64,000 nt of DNA from Roseococcus thiosulfatophilus (lineage in GTDB: Bacteria; Pseudomonadota; Alphaproteobacteria; Acetobacterales; Acetobacteraceae), in the NCBI RefSeq assembly GCF_017311575.1, contig NZ_JAFFQY010000063.1, positions 62,001 through 126,000 of the forward strand. The letters run 5' to 3'. The translations under genes were made by a program, and so were the position numbers. The notes beneath the pieces are model-generated. The model searched no databases. It had not been told where the DNA came from and worked only from the letters and a program-made list of their open reading frames with translations. The first letter of the stretch is position 1, and each line of letters begins with the position of its first letter. Shown piece after piece: positions 10,930 to 20,143 of the stretch.

Positions 10930-12171
10930 ATGGCGACGGACATCGTTGTGCCCACCCTGGGCGAAAGCGTGAGCACGGCCACCGTGGCGCGCTGGATGAA
11001 GCAGGCCGGAGAGGCCGTGGCGGCGGATGAGCCGCTGGTGGAACTGGAGACCGACAAGGTCACGGTGGAGGTGAACGCCCCCGCCGCCGGCGTGCTGGAG
11101 GCCATCACCGCCCAGGAGGGCGCCGAGGTCGAGCCCGGCGCCGTGCTGGGTTCCATCGCCGTCGGCACCGGTGCCGCGGCCAAGCCCGCCGCGGCCCCTG
11201 CCGCCGCGCCGACCGCGGCCGCCAAGCCCGTCGGCACGGGCGGTGGTTCGGTCAAGCAGGCCGAGGCGCACGGGACCGCCCCGGGCGGCCATGCGCCGCT
11301 CCCCGCGGCCGCCAAGCTGATGGCCGAGAACAACGTGACGCAGGCGCAGATCGGCCAGGGTTCCGCGAAGGACGGCCGCATCGCCAAGGGCGATGTGCTC
11401 GACTTCCTGAGCCGCCCGGCCGGCGCCAGCGCGCCCGCCGCCGCTGCGGCGAAGCCCGCCCGCAAGCTGGAAGGCGGCGAGGAGCGGGTGAAGATGACGC
11501 GCCTGCGCGCCACCATCGCCCGTCGCCTGAAGGAGGCGCAGAACACCGCCGCCATGCTGACCACCTTCAACGAGGTGGACATGGGCGCGGTGATGGGCCT
11601 GCGCGCCGAGTACAAGGACAATTTCGAGAAGCGTCACGGCGTGAAGCTCGGCTTCATGTCCTTCTTCGTGAAGGCCTGCGTGGCCGCGCTGAAGGAATTC
11701 CCGGCCGTCAACGCCGAGATCGAGGGCGACGAGGTCATCTACAAGAACTTCGTGCATATGGGCATCGCGGTGGGCGGGCCCTCGGGCCTCGTGGTCCCCG
11801 TGCTGCGCAACGCCGATGAGATGGACTTCGCCAAGATCGAGAAGACCATCGCGGATTTCGGCAAGCGCGTGCGCGACGGCCAGCTCAAGCTGGAGGAGAT
11901 GGCGGGCGGCAGCTTCACCATCACCAATGGCGGCATCTATGGCTCGCTGATGTCCACGCCCATCCTGAACCCGCCGCAGTCCGGCATCCTGGGCATGCAC
12001 AAGATCCAGGACCGGCCCATGGTGGTCGGCGGGAAGGTCGAGGTGCGGCCCATGATGTACCTGGCCCTGTCCTATGACCACCGGATCGTGGACGGGAAGG
12101 AGGCGGTGAGCTTCCTGGTCCGCGTGAAGGAGGCCATCGAGGACCCGCGCCGCCTGATGCTGGGCGTCTGA
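10930..12171 (+). CDS. sucB: dihydrolipoamide succinyltransferase (E2 of 2-oxoglutarate dehydrogenase)
   Basis: 413 aa. Domains in order: an N-terminal lipoyl domain with the lipoylated Lys in [13 protein letters not shown] (about residue 43), an Ala/Pro-rich linker, a peripheral-subunit-binding domain ([15 protein letters not shown], about 125-160), a second linker, and the catalytic domain with the closing [20 protein letters not shown], whose His is the catalytic base. It transfers succinyl from lipoyl to CoA. It forms one unit with sucA upstream. Confidence 0.97.
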   Translation: MATDIVVPTLGESVSTATVARWMKQAGEAVAADEPLVELETDKVTVEVNAPAAGVLEAITAQEGAEVEPGAVLGSIAVGTGAAAKPAAAPAAAPTAAAKPVGTGGGSVKQAEAHGTAPGGHAPLPAAAKLMAENNVTQAQIGQGSAKDGRIAKGDVLDFLSRPAGASAPAAAAAKPARKLEGGEERVKMTRLRATIARRLKEAQNTAAMLTTFNEVDMGAVMGLRAEYKDNFEKRHGVKLGFMSFFVKACVAALKEFPAVNAEIEGDEVIYKNFVHMGIAVGGPSGLVVPVLRNADEMDFAKIEKTIADFGKRVRDGQLKLEEMAGGSFTITNGGIYGSLMSTPILNPPQSGILGMHKIQDRPMVVGGKVEVRPMMYLALSYDHRIVDGKEAVSFLVRVKEAIEDPRRLMLGV

Positions 12172-12173
12172 CC

Positions 12174-12401
12174 ATGCGCTCGCGCGAAGGCCAGCTCAGC
12201 GACAATCGCCCCATCTCCCGCTCGCGCCCCGAGAAGGAGAAGCAGCTGCGTGAGCTGCGCGAGGTGCTGGCCGGCATGAAGCCCCACGCCACCCCCGCCC
12301 TGCGGGACAGCGTGAAGGCGAAGATCAAGGAGCTGGAGGCTGAACTCGCCGCCCCGGCGCCGCCCCCCCGCGACCGCCGGCCGCCCCGCCGGGAATTCTG
12401 A
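12174..12401 (+). CDS. small charged hypothetical protein after sucB
   Basis: 75 aa, starting three bases past the sucB stop. The sequence is strongly charged and helical (EKEKQLRELREVLAGM, then DSVKAKIKELEAELAAP) and ends in a Pro/Arg-rich tail. A short coiled coil is likely from the heptad spacing of Leu/Ile. There is no signal peptide or membrane segment. I recognise no family. Tight spacing makes co-expression with sucAB likely. Confidence 0.6.
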   Translation: MRSREGQLSDNRPISRSRPEKEKQLRELREVLAGMKPHATPALRDSVKAKIKELEAELAAPAPPPRDRRPPRREF

Positions 12402-12431
12402 CGGCGCGGGGCTGCTTTCGCGAATCCGGCC

Positions 12432-12460
12432 TTGTTGGGGCTGGGTTCGCGCGGTAACGG
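12432..12460 (+). promoter_or_regulatory. putative sigma-70-type promoter of asd
   Basis: TTGTTG (12432-12437) and TAACGG (12455-12460) are separated by 17 bases. The expected transcription start is about 12466-12468, inside the left arm or loop edge of the palindrome at 12460-12485. The match is moderate and based on reading alone. Confidence 0.4.
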
Positions 12461-12485
12461 GTCAGGCCTCGAAGGGAGCCTGACC
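12460..12485. promoter_or_regulatory. palindrome spanning the asd start-of-transcript/RBS region
   Basis: GGTCAGGC (12460-12467) and GCCTGACC (12478-12485) are exact reverse complements. The ten-base space between them contains the ribosome site GAAGGGA, and the asd ATG follows one base after the right arm. In DNA it could be an operator just downstream of the -10 box; in a longer RNA it would fold so that the ribosome site sits in the loop. Confidence 0.55.
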
Positions 12486-12486
12486 A

Positions 12487-13494
12487 ATGCGTGTGGGTGT
12501 GATTGGCGCGACCGGCGCCGTCGGCAAGGAATTGGTGGATGTGCTGGCCCGTCGCCGCTTTCCGGTGACGCAGCTCAGCCTCTTCGCCTCGGCGCGCAGC
12601 GCCGGCACCACGCAGAAAACGCCCTTCGGTGACGTGACCATCGAGGAATTCTCGATGGAGCGCGCCCGCAAGCTGGATCTGGCGCTGCTGGCCGTTTCCG
12701 GCGATTTCGCCAAGGCGCATGCGCGTGCCCTGGCGGCCGAGGGTGTGGCCGTGGTGGACAATTCCTCCGCGCTGCGCCTCGAAGCCGATGTGCCGCTGGT
12801 GGTGCCGGAGGTGAACGGCCATGCCATCGGCGATCACCGCCTGATCGCCAACCCCAACTGCACAACGGCCATCCTGGTGGTGGCGCTGGAGCCGCTGCGG
12901 CAGGCCTTCGGCCTGAAGCGGGTCATCGTCTCCACCTACCAGGCCGCATCCGGCGCGGGCGCGGAGGGCATGGTGGAGCTGGAGCGTGAAACCCGCCGCG
13001 TGCTGGTGGACGGGCAGCCCGCCCAGGCGGAGGTCTTCGCCCACCCGCTGGCCTTCAACGTCATCCCGCACATCGACACCTTCCAGCCCAATGGCTACAC
13101 GCGGGAGGAGATGAAGGTGGCCTGGGAAAGCCGGAAGATCATGGCCATGCCGGAGCTGCTGATCTCCTGCACCGCCGTCCGCATCCCGACCATGCGCGTC
13201 CACGCCGAGGCGGTCACCATCGAGACCGAGCGGCCCGTGACGCCCGAGGCCGCCCGTGCCGTGCTGGCCCGCGCGCCCGGCGTGCGGCTGATGGATGATG
13301 TGGGGGCCAAGCTTTACCCCATGCCGCTGACCGCCACCGGCGCCGATGACGTGGAGGCCGGCCGAATCCGCGCCAATGACGTGTTCGGCGACCGGGGCCT
13401 CGACCTGTTCCTGTGCGGCGACCAGCTGCTGAAGGGCGCGGCGCTGAACGCTGTGCAGATCGCCGAGCGGATGAAGCTGCCCGTCCCGGCGTGA
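12487..13494 (+). CDS. asd: aspartate-semialdehyde dehydrogenase
   Basis: 335 aa, full length. It has an N-terminal Rossmann fold ([17 protein letters not shown]), [10 protein letters not shown], the catalytic Cys125 in [21 protein letters not shown], and the later [23 protein letters not shown] with the base His. It converts 4-aspartyl phosphate to aspartate semialdehyde for Lys, Met, Thr and diaminopimelate synthesis. It is the active paralogue of the Cys-less protein at 1-592. The start is preceded by GAAGGGA within a palindrome. Confidence 0.97.
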   Translation: MRVGVIGATGAVGKELVDVLARRRFPVTQLSLFASARSAGTTQKTPFGDVTIEEFSMERARKLDLALLAVSGDFAKAHARALAAEGVAVVDNSSALRLEADVPLVVPEVNGHAIGDHRLIANPNCTTAILVVALEPLRQAFGLKRVIVSTYQAASGAGAEGMVELERETRRVLVDGQPAQAEVFAHPLAFNVIPHIDTFQPNGYTREEMKVAWESRKIMAMPELLISCTAVRIPTMRVHAEAVTIETERPVTPEAARAVLARAPGVRLMDDVGAKLYPMPLTATGADDVEAGRIRANDVFGDRGLDLFLCGDQLLKGAALNAVQIAERMKLPVPA

Positions 13495-13523
13495 TGTGAG
13501 GGGGGGAGGGCGGCCCGCCGCTC

Positions 13524-14687
13524 TCACCCCGCCATCTTGCGCGCCGCGTAGCGGGTCAGCAGCGGGCCTGCCAGGCAGGTCAGGAAGATCACGATGATGA
13601 TGGCGTCGGCGGTGACGGCGTCGATCATGTCCATTTCCATCCCGATGACCACCACGGCGAGGGTGGCGGCCGCCTGCGGAAAGGAGAGGCTAGCCATGGC
13701 CAGGCCTTCGGTCCGCGAGTAGCCGAACAGCCGCGCCGAGATCGCGGCCGCCAGGGATTTCGACAGCACGATCACCGCGACCAGCGCCAGGGCGAAGAGC
13801 CAGGTCGTCGCGGATTCCAATGCGTCCAGCCGCAGCCGCATGCCCGTCTCCACGAAGAAGAAGGGGACGAAGAGCATGCGCCCCACGAATTCGAGGTTTT
13901 CCTTCAGTTCTTCCCGCCGGTGCAGGGCCCGGTTCAGGCAGAGGCCGGCGAGGAAGGCGCCCAGGATGTCCTCGGTGCCGATCGCCTCGGCCGCCACCGC
14001 CAGCAGCAGCAGGACCGCGAGCAGGAACAGCGCCTTCTCCGCCGGCGTGTGCCCCTCCGCCGACAGCACCAGCCGGGCCAGGCGCGGCACCACCAGCAGC
14101 GCCGCGGCCGACAGGCCGGCCAGCGCCAGCACCGGGACAAGCGAGGACCAGCCACCCTCCCCACCGGCGATGCGGAGGACGGCGACCAGCACCAGAAGGG
14201 AGAGCGTGTCCGTCAGCAGGGTGCCCCCCGTGGCGGCCACGATGGGCCGGCGCCCCACCAGCCCCATCCGGCTGATCATGGGGTAGGCGACGAGGGTGTG
14301 CGACGCCAGCGCCGCGCCCAGCAGCAGCGCCCCGGGCAGCCCCAGCCCGAAGGCCAGGCCCACGGCGAAGGCGGGCACGAAGGACAGGACGAAGGCGAAG
14401 ATGCCGAACCCCAGTGCCTCCCGCTTCCGCTCCCGCACCAGGTCGAGGTCCATCTCCACCCCGGCCAGGAACATGATGTAGAGCAGGCCGATGGAGCCGA
14501 AGAGCTCCACCACCGGCCCCTCGGGCAGCACCCCCGCGCCGCCCGGGCCGATGGCCATGCCAAGGAGGATCAGCCCGATCAGCCCCGGCACCCGCGTCCG
14601 CTCGAAGATCAGCTGGACGATCAGCGCCGCGGTGATGACCACGGCGAACTGGAGGATGACATCCTCGATTGGAAACTCAGCCAGCAT
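13524..14687 (-). CDS. Kef/CPA2-type cation:proton antiporter
   Basis: 387 aa from ATG 14687, which has a GGGAGGGG site upstream. There are about eleven or twelve hydrophobic spans (for example LQFAVVITAALIVQLIF, SIGLLYIMFLAGVEMDLDLV, VLALAGLSAAALLVVP). RVPGLIGLILLGMAIGP and the acidic FLAGVEMDLD are typical of monovalent cation:H+ antiporter-2 members. It ends with the last helix and has no TrkA-N or KTN nucleotide-binding domain, so it is a core-only antiporter exchanging K+ or Na+ for H+. It converges on asd. Confidence 0.88.
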   Translation of the reverse strand: MLAEFPIEDVILQFAVVITAALIVQLIFERTRVPGLIGLILLGMAIGPGGAGVLPEGPVVELFGSIGLLYIMFLAGVEMDLDLVRERKREALGFGIFAFVLSFVPAFAVGLAFGLGLPGALLLGAALASHTLVAYPMISRMGLVGRRPIVAATGGTLLTDTLSLLVLVAVLRIAGGEGGWSSLVPVLALAGLSAAALLVVPRLARLVLSAEGHTPAEKALFLLAVLLLLAVAAEAIGTEDILGAFLAGLCLNRALHRREELKENLEFVGRMLFVPFFFVETGMRLRLDALESATTWLFALALVAVIVLSKSLAAAISARLFGYSRTEGLAMASLSFPQAAATLAVVVIGMEMDMIDAVTADAIIIVIFLTCLAGPLLTRYAARKMAG

Positions 14688-14754
14688 CTCGCATGCGCCC
14701 CTCCCGGCCTGTCCGGGGGGCAACGCGCCGGGCGCGGTGCGGGTTACAGCCGAT

Positions 14755-15171
14755 TCAGATCAGGCAGGCCTCACGCAGCGCCGCCTTCAGCGCGGGCGGC
14801 AGTTCGTCGCTGATGGCTCCGGCTTCGGTGATGTCCTCCGGCGCCGCCTCGGCGTCCAGGTAGCGCCAGCCCTGGAAGGGCTTCATGGGTCGCGCGGCGA
14901 CCGGCACAAGCTCCGGATGCAGCACCAGTCCGGCGCAGGCCGTCCCATCATCCCACCGGTCCTCGATGATGTCGAGAAGGCGCTGCCGCACCTGGATATA
15001 ACCGCCGATGACCCAATAGATGCTGCCGCCGTCGAGGAGCTCGCCGCGGCGCTTGGGCGCCATGCGCGTCTGGTGGCGCAGCGGTGGGGCGGCGGTGGCG
15101 CGCAGGGCCTGGATGGCGCGCAGATGCGCCACGTCCCGCACGCCGACCGAGAGCTTCAGGAGGTGCACCAT
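14755..15171 (-). CDS. DUF1489 family protein
   Basis: 138 aa from ATG 15171. It begins MVHLLKLSVGVRDVAHL, with TRMAPKRRGELLDGGSIYWVIGGYIQVRQRLLDI and the closing WRYLDAEAAPEDI. This matches my memory of DUF1489, a family found almost only in alphaproteobacteria and without a known function. In-frame upstream sequence to 15213 is open but adds residues not typical of the family. No membrane span or signal peptide is seen. Confidence 0.82.
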   Translation of the reverse strand: MVHLLKLSVGVRDVAHLRAIQALRATAAPPLRHQTRMAPKRRGELLDGGSIYWVIGGYIQVRQRLLDIIEDRWDDGTACAGLVLHPELVPVAARPMKPFQGWRYLDAEAAPEDITEAGAISDELPPALKAALREACLI

Positions 15172-15276
15172 TCCTCCTGAATGTGGCTTTGCCGCGGAGT
15201 CGGGCAAGGCCATCCGGTCGGATCGCGGAGGGCTGGTATCAGCCCGGGGCGCGAACCCGACCGGCAGATGAAGCCG

Positions 15277-16059
15277 TCAGCCCTGGCGCTCCACCATCAA
15301 CTGCTTGATCTTGCCGATCGCCTCGGCCGGGTTCAGCCCCTTCGGGCAGGTCCGGGTGCAGTTCATGATGGTGTGGCAGCGGTAGAGGCGGAACGGGTCT
15401 TCCAGGTTGTCCAGGCGCTCACCCGTGGCTTCGTCGCGGCTGTCGCTGATCCAGCGATAGGCGGCGAGCAGGATGGCGGGCCCGAGGAAGCGGTCGCCAT
15501 TCCACCAGTAGGAGGGGCAGGCGGTGGAGCAGCAGAAGCACAGGATGCACTCCCACATCCCATCCATCTTGGCGCGCTCCTCCTTGGACTGGCGGCGCTC
15601 CTCATCCGGCGGGGGCGGGGTCGCGGCCTTCAGCCAGGGCTCGACGCTGCGATACTGCGCGTAGAGCTGCGTCAGGTCCGGCACCAGGTCCTTGACCACC
15701 GGGAGGTGGGGCAGGGGGGTGATGCGGACATCCCCCTTCACCTCGTCAATGGGCTTGAGGCAGGCCAGCGTGTTCAGCCCGTCGATGTTCATCGAGCAGG
15801 AGCCGCAGATGCCTTCGCGGCAGGAACGCCGGAAGGTCAGCGTGCTGTCCACCTCGTTCTTGATCTTGATGAGCGCGTCCAGGACCATCGGCCCGCACTT
15901 GTCGAGATCGAGCTCATAGGTGTCGGTGCGGGGTTTCGCCCCGTCATCCGGATCCCAGCGGTAGATCTTGAAGGCCTTGACGTTGGTCGCGCCAGGCTCG
16001 GCCTTGAAGGTCTTGCCCCCCTGGATGGTCGAGTTCTTGGGCAGGGTGAAGGTGGCCAT
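15277..16059 (-). CDS. sdhB: succinate dehydrogenase iron-sulfur subunit
   Basis: 260 aa. It holds the [2Fe-2S] ferredoxin-type motif ([21 protein letters not shown], about 75-95) and the two later clusters ([16 protein letters not shown], then [17 protein letters not shown]). Ser replaces the third Cys only in the usual ST-C pattern, as in other SdhB proteins. It passes electrons from SdhA to the membrane quinone site. It is the last gene of the sdhC-D-A-B operon and begins 12 bases after sdhA. Confidence 0.97.
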   Translation of the reverse strand: MATFTLPKNSTIQGGKTFKAEPGATNVKAFKIYRWDPDDGAKPRTDTYELDLDKCGPMVLDALIKIKNEVDSTLTFRRSCREGICGSCSMNIDGLNTLACLKPIDEVKGDVRITPLPHLPVVKDLVPDLTQLYAQYRSVEPWLKAATPPPPDEERRQSKEERAKMDGMWECILCFCCSTACPSYWWNGDRFLGPAILLAAYRWISDSRDEATGERLDNLEDPFRLYRCHTIMNCTRTCPKGLNPAEAIGKIKQLMVERQG

Positions 16060-16071
16060 GATCAGGGGTCC

Positions 16072-17883
16072 TTAGTAGACCCGGGCCTTGGGGGGGAACA
16101 CCTGCACCTCGTTGGTGAGGGTACGCATCTTCACGCCGCGGTAGTCGAGGCTCACCTCGCCCTTCTCGTTCATCGAGGCGAGGGTGTGCTTCATCCAGTT
16201 GTCGTCGTCGCGGTCCGGGAAATCTTCCTGGGCGTGGGCGCCGCGGCTTTCCTTGCGGGCCTCGGCGGAGACGATGGTGGTCATCGCGTTGCCCACCAGG
16301 TTGTCCAGCTCCAGCGCCTCGACCAGGTCGGTGTTCCACACCAGGCTGCGGTCGCTGACGCGCAGGTCGGACAGGCCGCCATGCACCTTCTTCATCTTGT
16401 CCACGCCCTCGCTCAGCAGTTCCGAGGTGCGGAAGACGGCCGCATGGGCCTGCATGGTACGCTGCATCTCGAGCCGGATCTCGGCCGTGCCGGTGTTGCC
16501 CTTGGCGTTGCGGATGCGGTCGAAGCGGTCGAGGCTCGCCTCGCCGGCGCGGGGCGGCAGGGGCGGCTGGCTGGCGCCGGGCTTCACCGTCTCGGCGGCG
16601 CGGTGGGCGGCGGCGCGGCCGAACACCACGAGGTCGAGCAGCGAGTTGGTGCCCAGGCGGTTCGCGCCATGCACCGAGACGCAGGCGGCCTCGCCCACCG
16701 CCATCAGGCCGGGGACGATGGCATCCTCGTCCTCGCGGGTGGGGCGCAGCACCTCGGTGTGGATGTTCGTGGGAATGCCGCCCATGTTGTAGTGGACGGT
16801 CGGGAGCATCGGGATGGGCTCCTTCGTCACGTCCACGCCGGCGAAGATGCGCGCCGTCTCGGAAATGCCGGGCAGGCGCTCATGCAGGATGTCGGCGCCC
16901 AGATGCTCCAGGTGGAGCATGATGTGGTCCTTCATCGGGCCACAGCCGCGCCCCTCGCGGATTTCCATGGACATGGCGCGCGAGACGACGTCGCGCGAGG
17001 CGAGGTCCTTCGCGGTCGGCGCGTAGCGCTCCATGAAGCGCTCGCCCTCCGAGTTGGTGAGGTAGCCGCCCTCGCCGCGCGCGCCCTCGGTGACGAGGCA
17101 GCCCGCGCCATAGATGCCGGTCGGGTGGAACTGCACGAATTCCTGGTCCTGCAGGGGCAGGCCGGCGCGCAGCACCATGCCGCCGCCATCACCGGTGCAG
17201 GTATGGGCGGAGGTGCAGGAGAACCAGGCGCGACCATAGCCGCCGGTCGCCAGCACCACCTTCTGCGCCCGGAAGCGGTGCATGGAGCCGTCTTCGAGGT
17301 TCCAGGCGATCACGCCGCGGCACACGCCCTCATCATCCATGATGAGGTCGAGGGCGAAGTACTCCACGAAGAACTCGCAGCCATGCTTGAGCGACTGCTG
17401 GTAGAGCGTGTGCAGGATGGCATGGCCCGTGCGGTCGGCCGCGGCGCAGGCGCGCATCGCGGGCTCCTTGCCGTAATCCTTCATGTGGCCGCCGAAGGGG
17501 CGCTGGTAGATGCGGCCATCCTCGGTGCGGCTGAAGGGCACGCCATAGTGTTCGAGTTCGATGATGGCGGGCACGGCCTCGCGGCACATGTACTCGATGG
17601 CGTCCTGGTCACCCAGCCAGTCCGACCCCTTCACGGTGTCGTACATGTGCCAGCGCCAGTCATCCTCGCCCATGTTGCCCAGCGCGGCGCCGACGCCGCC
17701 CTGCGCGGCCACGGTGTGGCTGCGCGTCGGGAAGACCTTGGTGATGCAGGCCGTCTTGAGGCCCGCCGCGCCCATGCCGAAGGTGGCGCGCAACCCCGCG
17801 CCGCCGGCGCCGACCACCACCACGTCATAGGTGTGGTCCACCACACGATAGGCCCCAGAAGACGGCTTGCTGATCGCGTTCAT
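16072..17883 (-). CDS. sdhA: succinate dehydrogenase flavoprotein subunit
   Basis: 603 aa from ATG 17883. The upstream in-frame extension to 17934 is not needed, because [36 protein letters not shown] is the usual start. The FAD site is [10 protein letters not shown]; the covalent-FAD His is in [16 protein letters not shown]; the catalytic Arg region is [20 protein letters not shown]. It oxidises succinate to fumarate on the cytoplasmic face and donates electrons to SdhB. Confidence 0.97.
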   Translation of the reverse strand: MNAISKPSSGAYRVVDHTYDVVVVGAGGAGLRATFGMGAAGLKTACITKVFPTRSHTVAAQGGVGAALGNMGEDDWRWHMYDTVKGSDWLGDQDAIEYMCREAVPAIIELEHYGVPFSRTEDGRIYQRPFGGHMKDYGKEPAMRACAAADRTGHAILHTLYQQSLKHGCEFFVEYFALDLIMDDEGVCRGVIAWNLEDGSMHRFRAQKVVLATGGYGRAWFSCTSAHTCTGDGGGMVLRAGLPLQDQEFVQFHPTGIYGAGCLVTEGARGEGGYLTNSEGERFMERYAPTAKDLASRDVVSRAMSMEIREGRGCGPMKDHIMLHLEHLGADILHERLPGISETARIFAGVDVTKEPIPMLPTVHYNMGGIPTNIHTEVLRPTREDEDAIVPGLMAVGEAACVSVHGANRLGTNSLLDLVVFGRAAAHRAAETVKPGASQPPLPPRAGEASLDRFDRIRNAKGNTGTAEIRLEMQRTMQAHAAVFRTSELLSEGVDKMKKVHGGLSDLRVSDRSLVWNTDLVEALELDNLVGNAMTTIVSAEARKESRGAHAQEDFPDRDDDNWMKHTLASMNEKGEVSLDYRGVKMRTLTNEVQVFPPKARVY

Positions 17884-17982
17884 CGTTCCCGATCCATCCT
17901 TTGCGGGGCGCGAGACGCCGCGCCGCCGCCCCAACCTGTTTTGGGCGGCCCGGAAGGGGTCGCCAATTCCGTTACGCGGACG

Positions 17983-18390
17983 CTACGAGCCGAGGGCGAT
18001 CCGCAGCACCGCCAGCGCCGAGGCCAGCGCCATCAGCACCGCCATGCCCTTGATGGCGAGGATGGTGGCCATCCGCGCGAATTCGCCGCGCATGTAGTCC
18101 TCGACCACCACCTGAAGGCCCGCGGCCATGTGGTGGAAGGTCAGGCCGATCAGCGCCAGCAGCAGCACGGCGTTGAGCGGCGCGCCGATGAAGGCGCGCG
18201 TCTCGGCATAGCCGGCGCCGGCCAGCCCCACCGCGCTGAACACGAACCAGATGGTCAGCGGCAGCAGGGCGATGGAGGTGACGCGCTGCATCCACCAGTG
18301 ATGCGTCCCGCCCCTGGCCGAGCCCAGGCCACGCACGCGGCCGAGGGGGGTGCGAAGCGCGCTCTGGGTCACGCTATCCTTGACGGCCAT
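17983..18390 (-). CDS. sdhD: succinate dehydrogenase membrane anchor subunit
   Basis: 135 aa from ATG 18390; the longer frame to 18657 overlaps sdhC and is not credible. Three membrane helices are visible (around VTSIALLPLTIWFVFSAV, APLNAVLLLALIGLTFHHMA, and MAVLMALASALAVLRIAL). FHHMAAGLQVVVEDY holds the haem-b ligand His and is the SdhD signature. With SdhC it forms the quinone site. It ends 99 bases before sdhA. Confidence 0.93.
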   Translation of the reverse strand: MAVKDSVTQSALRTPLGRVRGLGSARGGTHHWWMQRVTSIALLPLTIWFVFSAVGLAGAGYAETRAFIGAPLNAVLLLALIGLTFHHMAAGLQVVVEDYMRGEFARMATILAIKGMAVLMALASALAVLRIALGS

Positions 18391-18392
18391 CT

Positions 18393-18830
18393 TCAACCCC
18401 AAACCACGAAGACGAGAACCCAGGTCAGCACCGTCAGCACGGCGGTGCCGACCAGCACCAGCCGCCCGCTGCGATAGGCCTGGGCCAGCTCGAAGCCATG
18501 CCCCGCATCCCAGGCCAGGTGCCGGATGCCGGCCAGCGTGTGGTACCAGGCCGCGACCGTCAGGCCGAACAGCACCAGCAGCCCCAGGATGGAAGAGAGG
18601 AACCACTGCACCCGGGCGAAGGCCTCGGGGCCGGCGGCGGCGGCCAGCAGCCACCACACCAGCAGCACCGTGCCGACCGACCAGGCCGTGCCCGTGATGC
18701 GGTGCATGATGGAAAGCGCGCTCGTCATCTGCATCATGTCGTAGGCTTGCAGATGCGGCGACAGCGGACGGCGGATGAGCGTGCCGTCGGTGCGCCGGCC
18801 GACCATGCCGGCCTCGCGGGGGTCCTTCAT
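18393..18830 (-). CDS. sdhC: succinate dehydrogenase cytochrome b556 subunit
   Basis: 145 aa from ATG 18830. RPLSPHLQAYDMMQMTSALS followed by IMHRITGTA is the SdhC signature, including the quinone-site Ser/Arg region, and three helices follow (SVGTVLLVWWLLAAAAG, WFLSSILGLLVLFGLTV, LVLVGTAVLTVLTWVLVF). The haem His is in WYHTLAGIRHLAWD. The start codon overlaps, as ATGA, the stop of a 22-codon ORF upstream. Confidence 0.93.
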   Translation of the reverse strand: MKDPREAGMVGRRTDGTLIRRPLSPHLQAYDMMQMTSALSIMHRITGTAWSVGTVLLVWWLLAAAAGPEAFARVQWFLSSILGLLVLFGLTVAAWYHTLAGIRHLAWDAGHGFELAQAYRSGRLVLVGTAVLTVLTWVLVFVVWG

Positions 18831-18895
18831 GCCGCCAATTCCCGGTTGAGGGCCGACATCGCAGGGATGCGGCCTGTGTTCTTGCGCGGCGTCAT
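18827..18895 (-). CDS. short leader ORF coupled to sdhC
   Basis: 22 codons, starting MTPRKNTGRIP, with a ribosome site GGAGCGAAGG just upstream. Its stop TGA overlaps the sdhC ATG. sdhC itself has only a weak ribosome site, so translation may be coupled. The ORF starts about 28 bases after the predicted transcription start. The peptide shows no run of any single amino acid that would suggest attenuation. Being real is plausible, not proven. Confidence 0.4.
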   Translation of the reverse strand: MTPRKNTGRIPAMSALNRELAA

Positions 18896-18929
18896 CGCCT
18901 TCGCTCCAGCTTTGCGTCCTCGGCCGGTC

Positions 18930-18959
18930 TTGTAGGCGTCCAGGCGTTGCGGCGTCAAT
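18930..18959 (-). promoter_or_regulatory. putative promoter of sdhCDAB
   Basis: Read on the minus strand, TTGACG (18954-18959) and TACAAG (18930-18935) are 18 bases apart, giving a start near 18923. This would place the leader ORF and sdhC shortly downstream. An AT-richer patch lies a little further upstream (about 18985-19015). Confidence 0.4.
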
Positions 18960-19072
18960 CCAACTGGACCCCTCCAACGCGGAAGATACGAATAAGCAAC
19001 GGTTAAGGGCGGGCGTGCGAGGCTTGGATTTCCGCCGTCCGGGCGATTCGACGTAACGTCAGAATCGGACAT

Positions 19073-19528
19073 GGTTTGTATCGCGCCCAGCTCGGTCGCC
19101 CTGCGCCGTCTCCCCGTCGTGTGGCGCAACCGTCACCTGCGTGGAGCGGGTGGCAGTCGTGCAGTTCCAGAATTGATCCGGACACCCATACGGGGCTATG
19201 TCCCAACGGCTGTCACTTGTTTGCCATCGGCGCTCGATGGCCTTCGGTTTGGCTGGCCCATCCGCCTGTGCTTGGCGCGGCAGTGGGCGGCGGGCCTGGA
19301 AGGCCCTTGGGGGGAGAAAGGGTGGAGAGAGGGCTCTGGCCCCGGCTTCCCCGCGACCCACCCGCCCAGCCGGCATGAAGTGGCGGCGACCCCCGCGGCG
19401 GCGCGTGCGCCTTCGGAGGTCGAGAGGCCGCGTGATTCCGTCATCGCACCCTGGGTCCAGGGTCGTCCGGAACTCCGGCCATCATCCGCGCGACGTTTTT
19501 TATTGGGGCCGGTGGCCTGGCCGCCGGG
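19073..19528. other. intergenic stretch without a convincing gene
   Basis: Several overlapping open frames occur on both strands, but none has a recognisable protein, a good ribosome site or the strong third-position GC bias of the neighbouring genes. Part of it (about 19085-19270) has visibly weaker third-position GC in every frame than the flanking genes. It may be decayed or acquired sequence. No tRNA or IS end was seen. Confidence 0.5.
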
Positions 19529-19933
19529 GTGACGTTGATTGACACTGCCCTAGAAGCTCCGATCCCTCGGAAGCTCGGATTCAAGCCCGGGATGGTCTGC
19601 GCCGTCATTGACCCGCCCGCCGGCTTCAAGCACGGCCTGCCGGCCACGAATGCGTCCGAGCCCGAGTTGATCCTCGCCTTCGCGAGCGACCGTGCCACGC
19701 TGGCACGGGTCGCGGCGCGGGCGCTGGACCTCTACGGGGTGGGCGGGCGTCTGTGGTTCGCCTATCCCAAGAAGACGGGGCCGGTGCGTTCCGACCTCGA
19801 CCGTGACCATGGCTGGGAGCCGCTGACCCAGGCCGGGCTGCTGCCGGTGACGCAGGTGGCCCTCGATCACATCTGGTCCGCGCTGCGCTTCCGCCTGCGC
19901 GAGGAAATCCCGACCCTCACCCGCAAGGCCTGA
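19529..19933 (+). CDS. conserved hypothetical protein (DUF3052-like)
   Basis: 134 aa from GTG 19529. RKLGFKPGMVCAVIDPPAGF, GGRLWFAYPKKTGPVRSDLDRDHGWEPL and PVTQVALDHIWSALRFR form a compact conserved pattern that I associate with DUF3052-like small soluble proteins of unknown function. No catalytic motif, signal peptide or membrane span is seen. It is a single-gene unit converging on the small membrane protein downstream. Confidence 0.7.
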   Translation: MTLIDTALEAPIPRKLGFKPGMVCAVIDPPAGFKHGLPATNASEPELILAFASDRATLARVAARALDLYGVGGRLWFAYPKKTGPVRSDLDRDHGWEPLTQAGLLPVTQVALDHIWSALRFRLREEIPTLTRKA

Positions 19934-19945
19934 AGGTCCGGTCAA

Positions 19946-19974
19946 GGCGCCATGGGCCTTGGGCCCTTGGCGCC
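19946..19974. terminator. hairpin between convergent genes
   Basis: GGCGCCA pairs with TGGCGCC and an inner GGGCC pairs with GGCCC, giving twelve base pairs with one mismatch and a three-base loop. It lies 12 bases after the stop of the plus-strand gene and 23 bases beyond the end of the minus-strand small gene. No T-run follows on either strand, so it may be Rho-assisted or only an mRNA end stabiliser. Confidence 0.5.
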
Positions 19975-19996
19975 CCCAGGAATTTACGACAGCGTT

Positions 19997-20143
19997 TCAG
20001 AAACGCAGCCCGGCGGTGAAGAACAGGCCGAGCATCACCGTCAGCCACACGGCGCCCTGCAGGATATAGCTGCGGAGCGACAGGGGCGCCTCCTGGTTCT
20101 TACGGACATAGGTGGTGGCGAGGTCGCTGTTCGGATTGGCCAT
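19997..20143 (-). CDS. 48-aa single-span membrane protein
   Basis: ATG at 20141-20143, stop at 19997-19999. The amino half is polar (MANPNSDLATTYVRKNQEAP) and the rest is one hydrophobic span (YILQGAVWLTVMLGLFFTAG) ending in Arg-Phe. A GGAGA-type ribosome site lies upstream. Short proteins of this plan are often subunits of respiratory or transport complexes, but I cannot assign it. Third-position GC matches a real gene. Confidence 0.6.
   Translation of the reverse strand: MANPNSDLATTYVRKNQEAPLSLRSYILQGAVWLTVMLGLFFTAGLRF

Noticed and set aside
7871-10930. A 1019-codon open frame antisense to sucA
   Set aside because: It mirrors sucA; His/Gly/Arg/Ala-rich sequence with no domain is typical of reverse frames in GC-rich genes.
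15181-18477. A 1098-codon open frame antisense to the sdh operon
   Set aside because: It is a GC-rich shadow of sdhC/D/A/B, whose proteins are unambiguous.
18896-19129. Longer version of the ORF before sdhC (start at 19072 or 19129)
   Set aside because: It would run through the promoter-like boxes and the AT-rich patch; only the last 22 codons have a ribosome site and sensible position.
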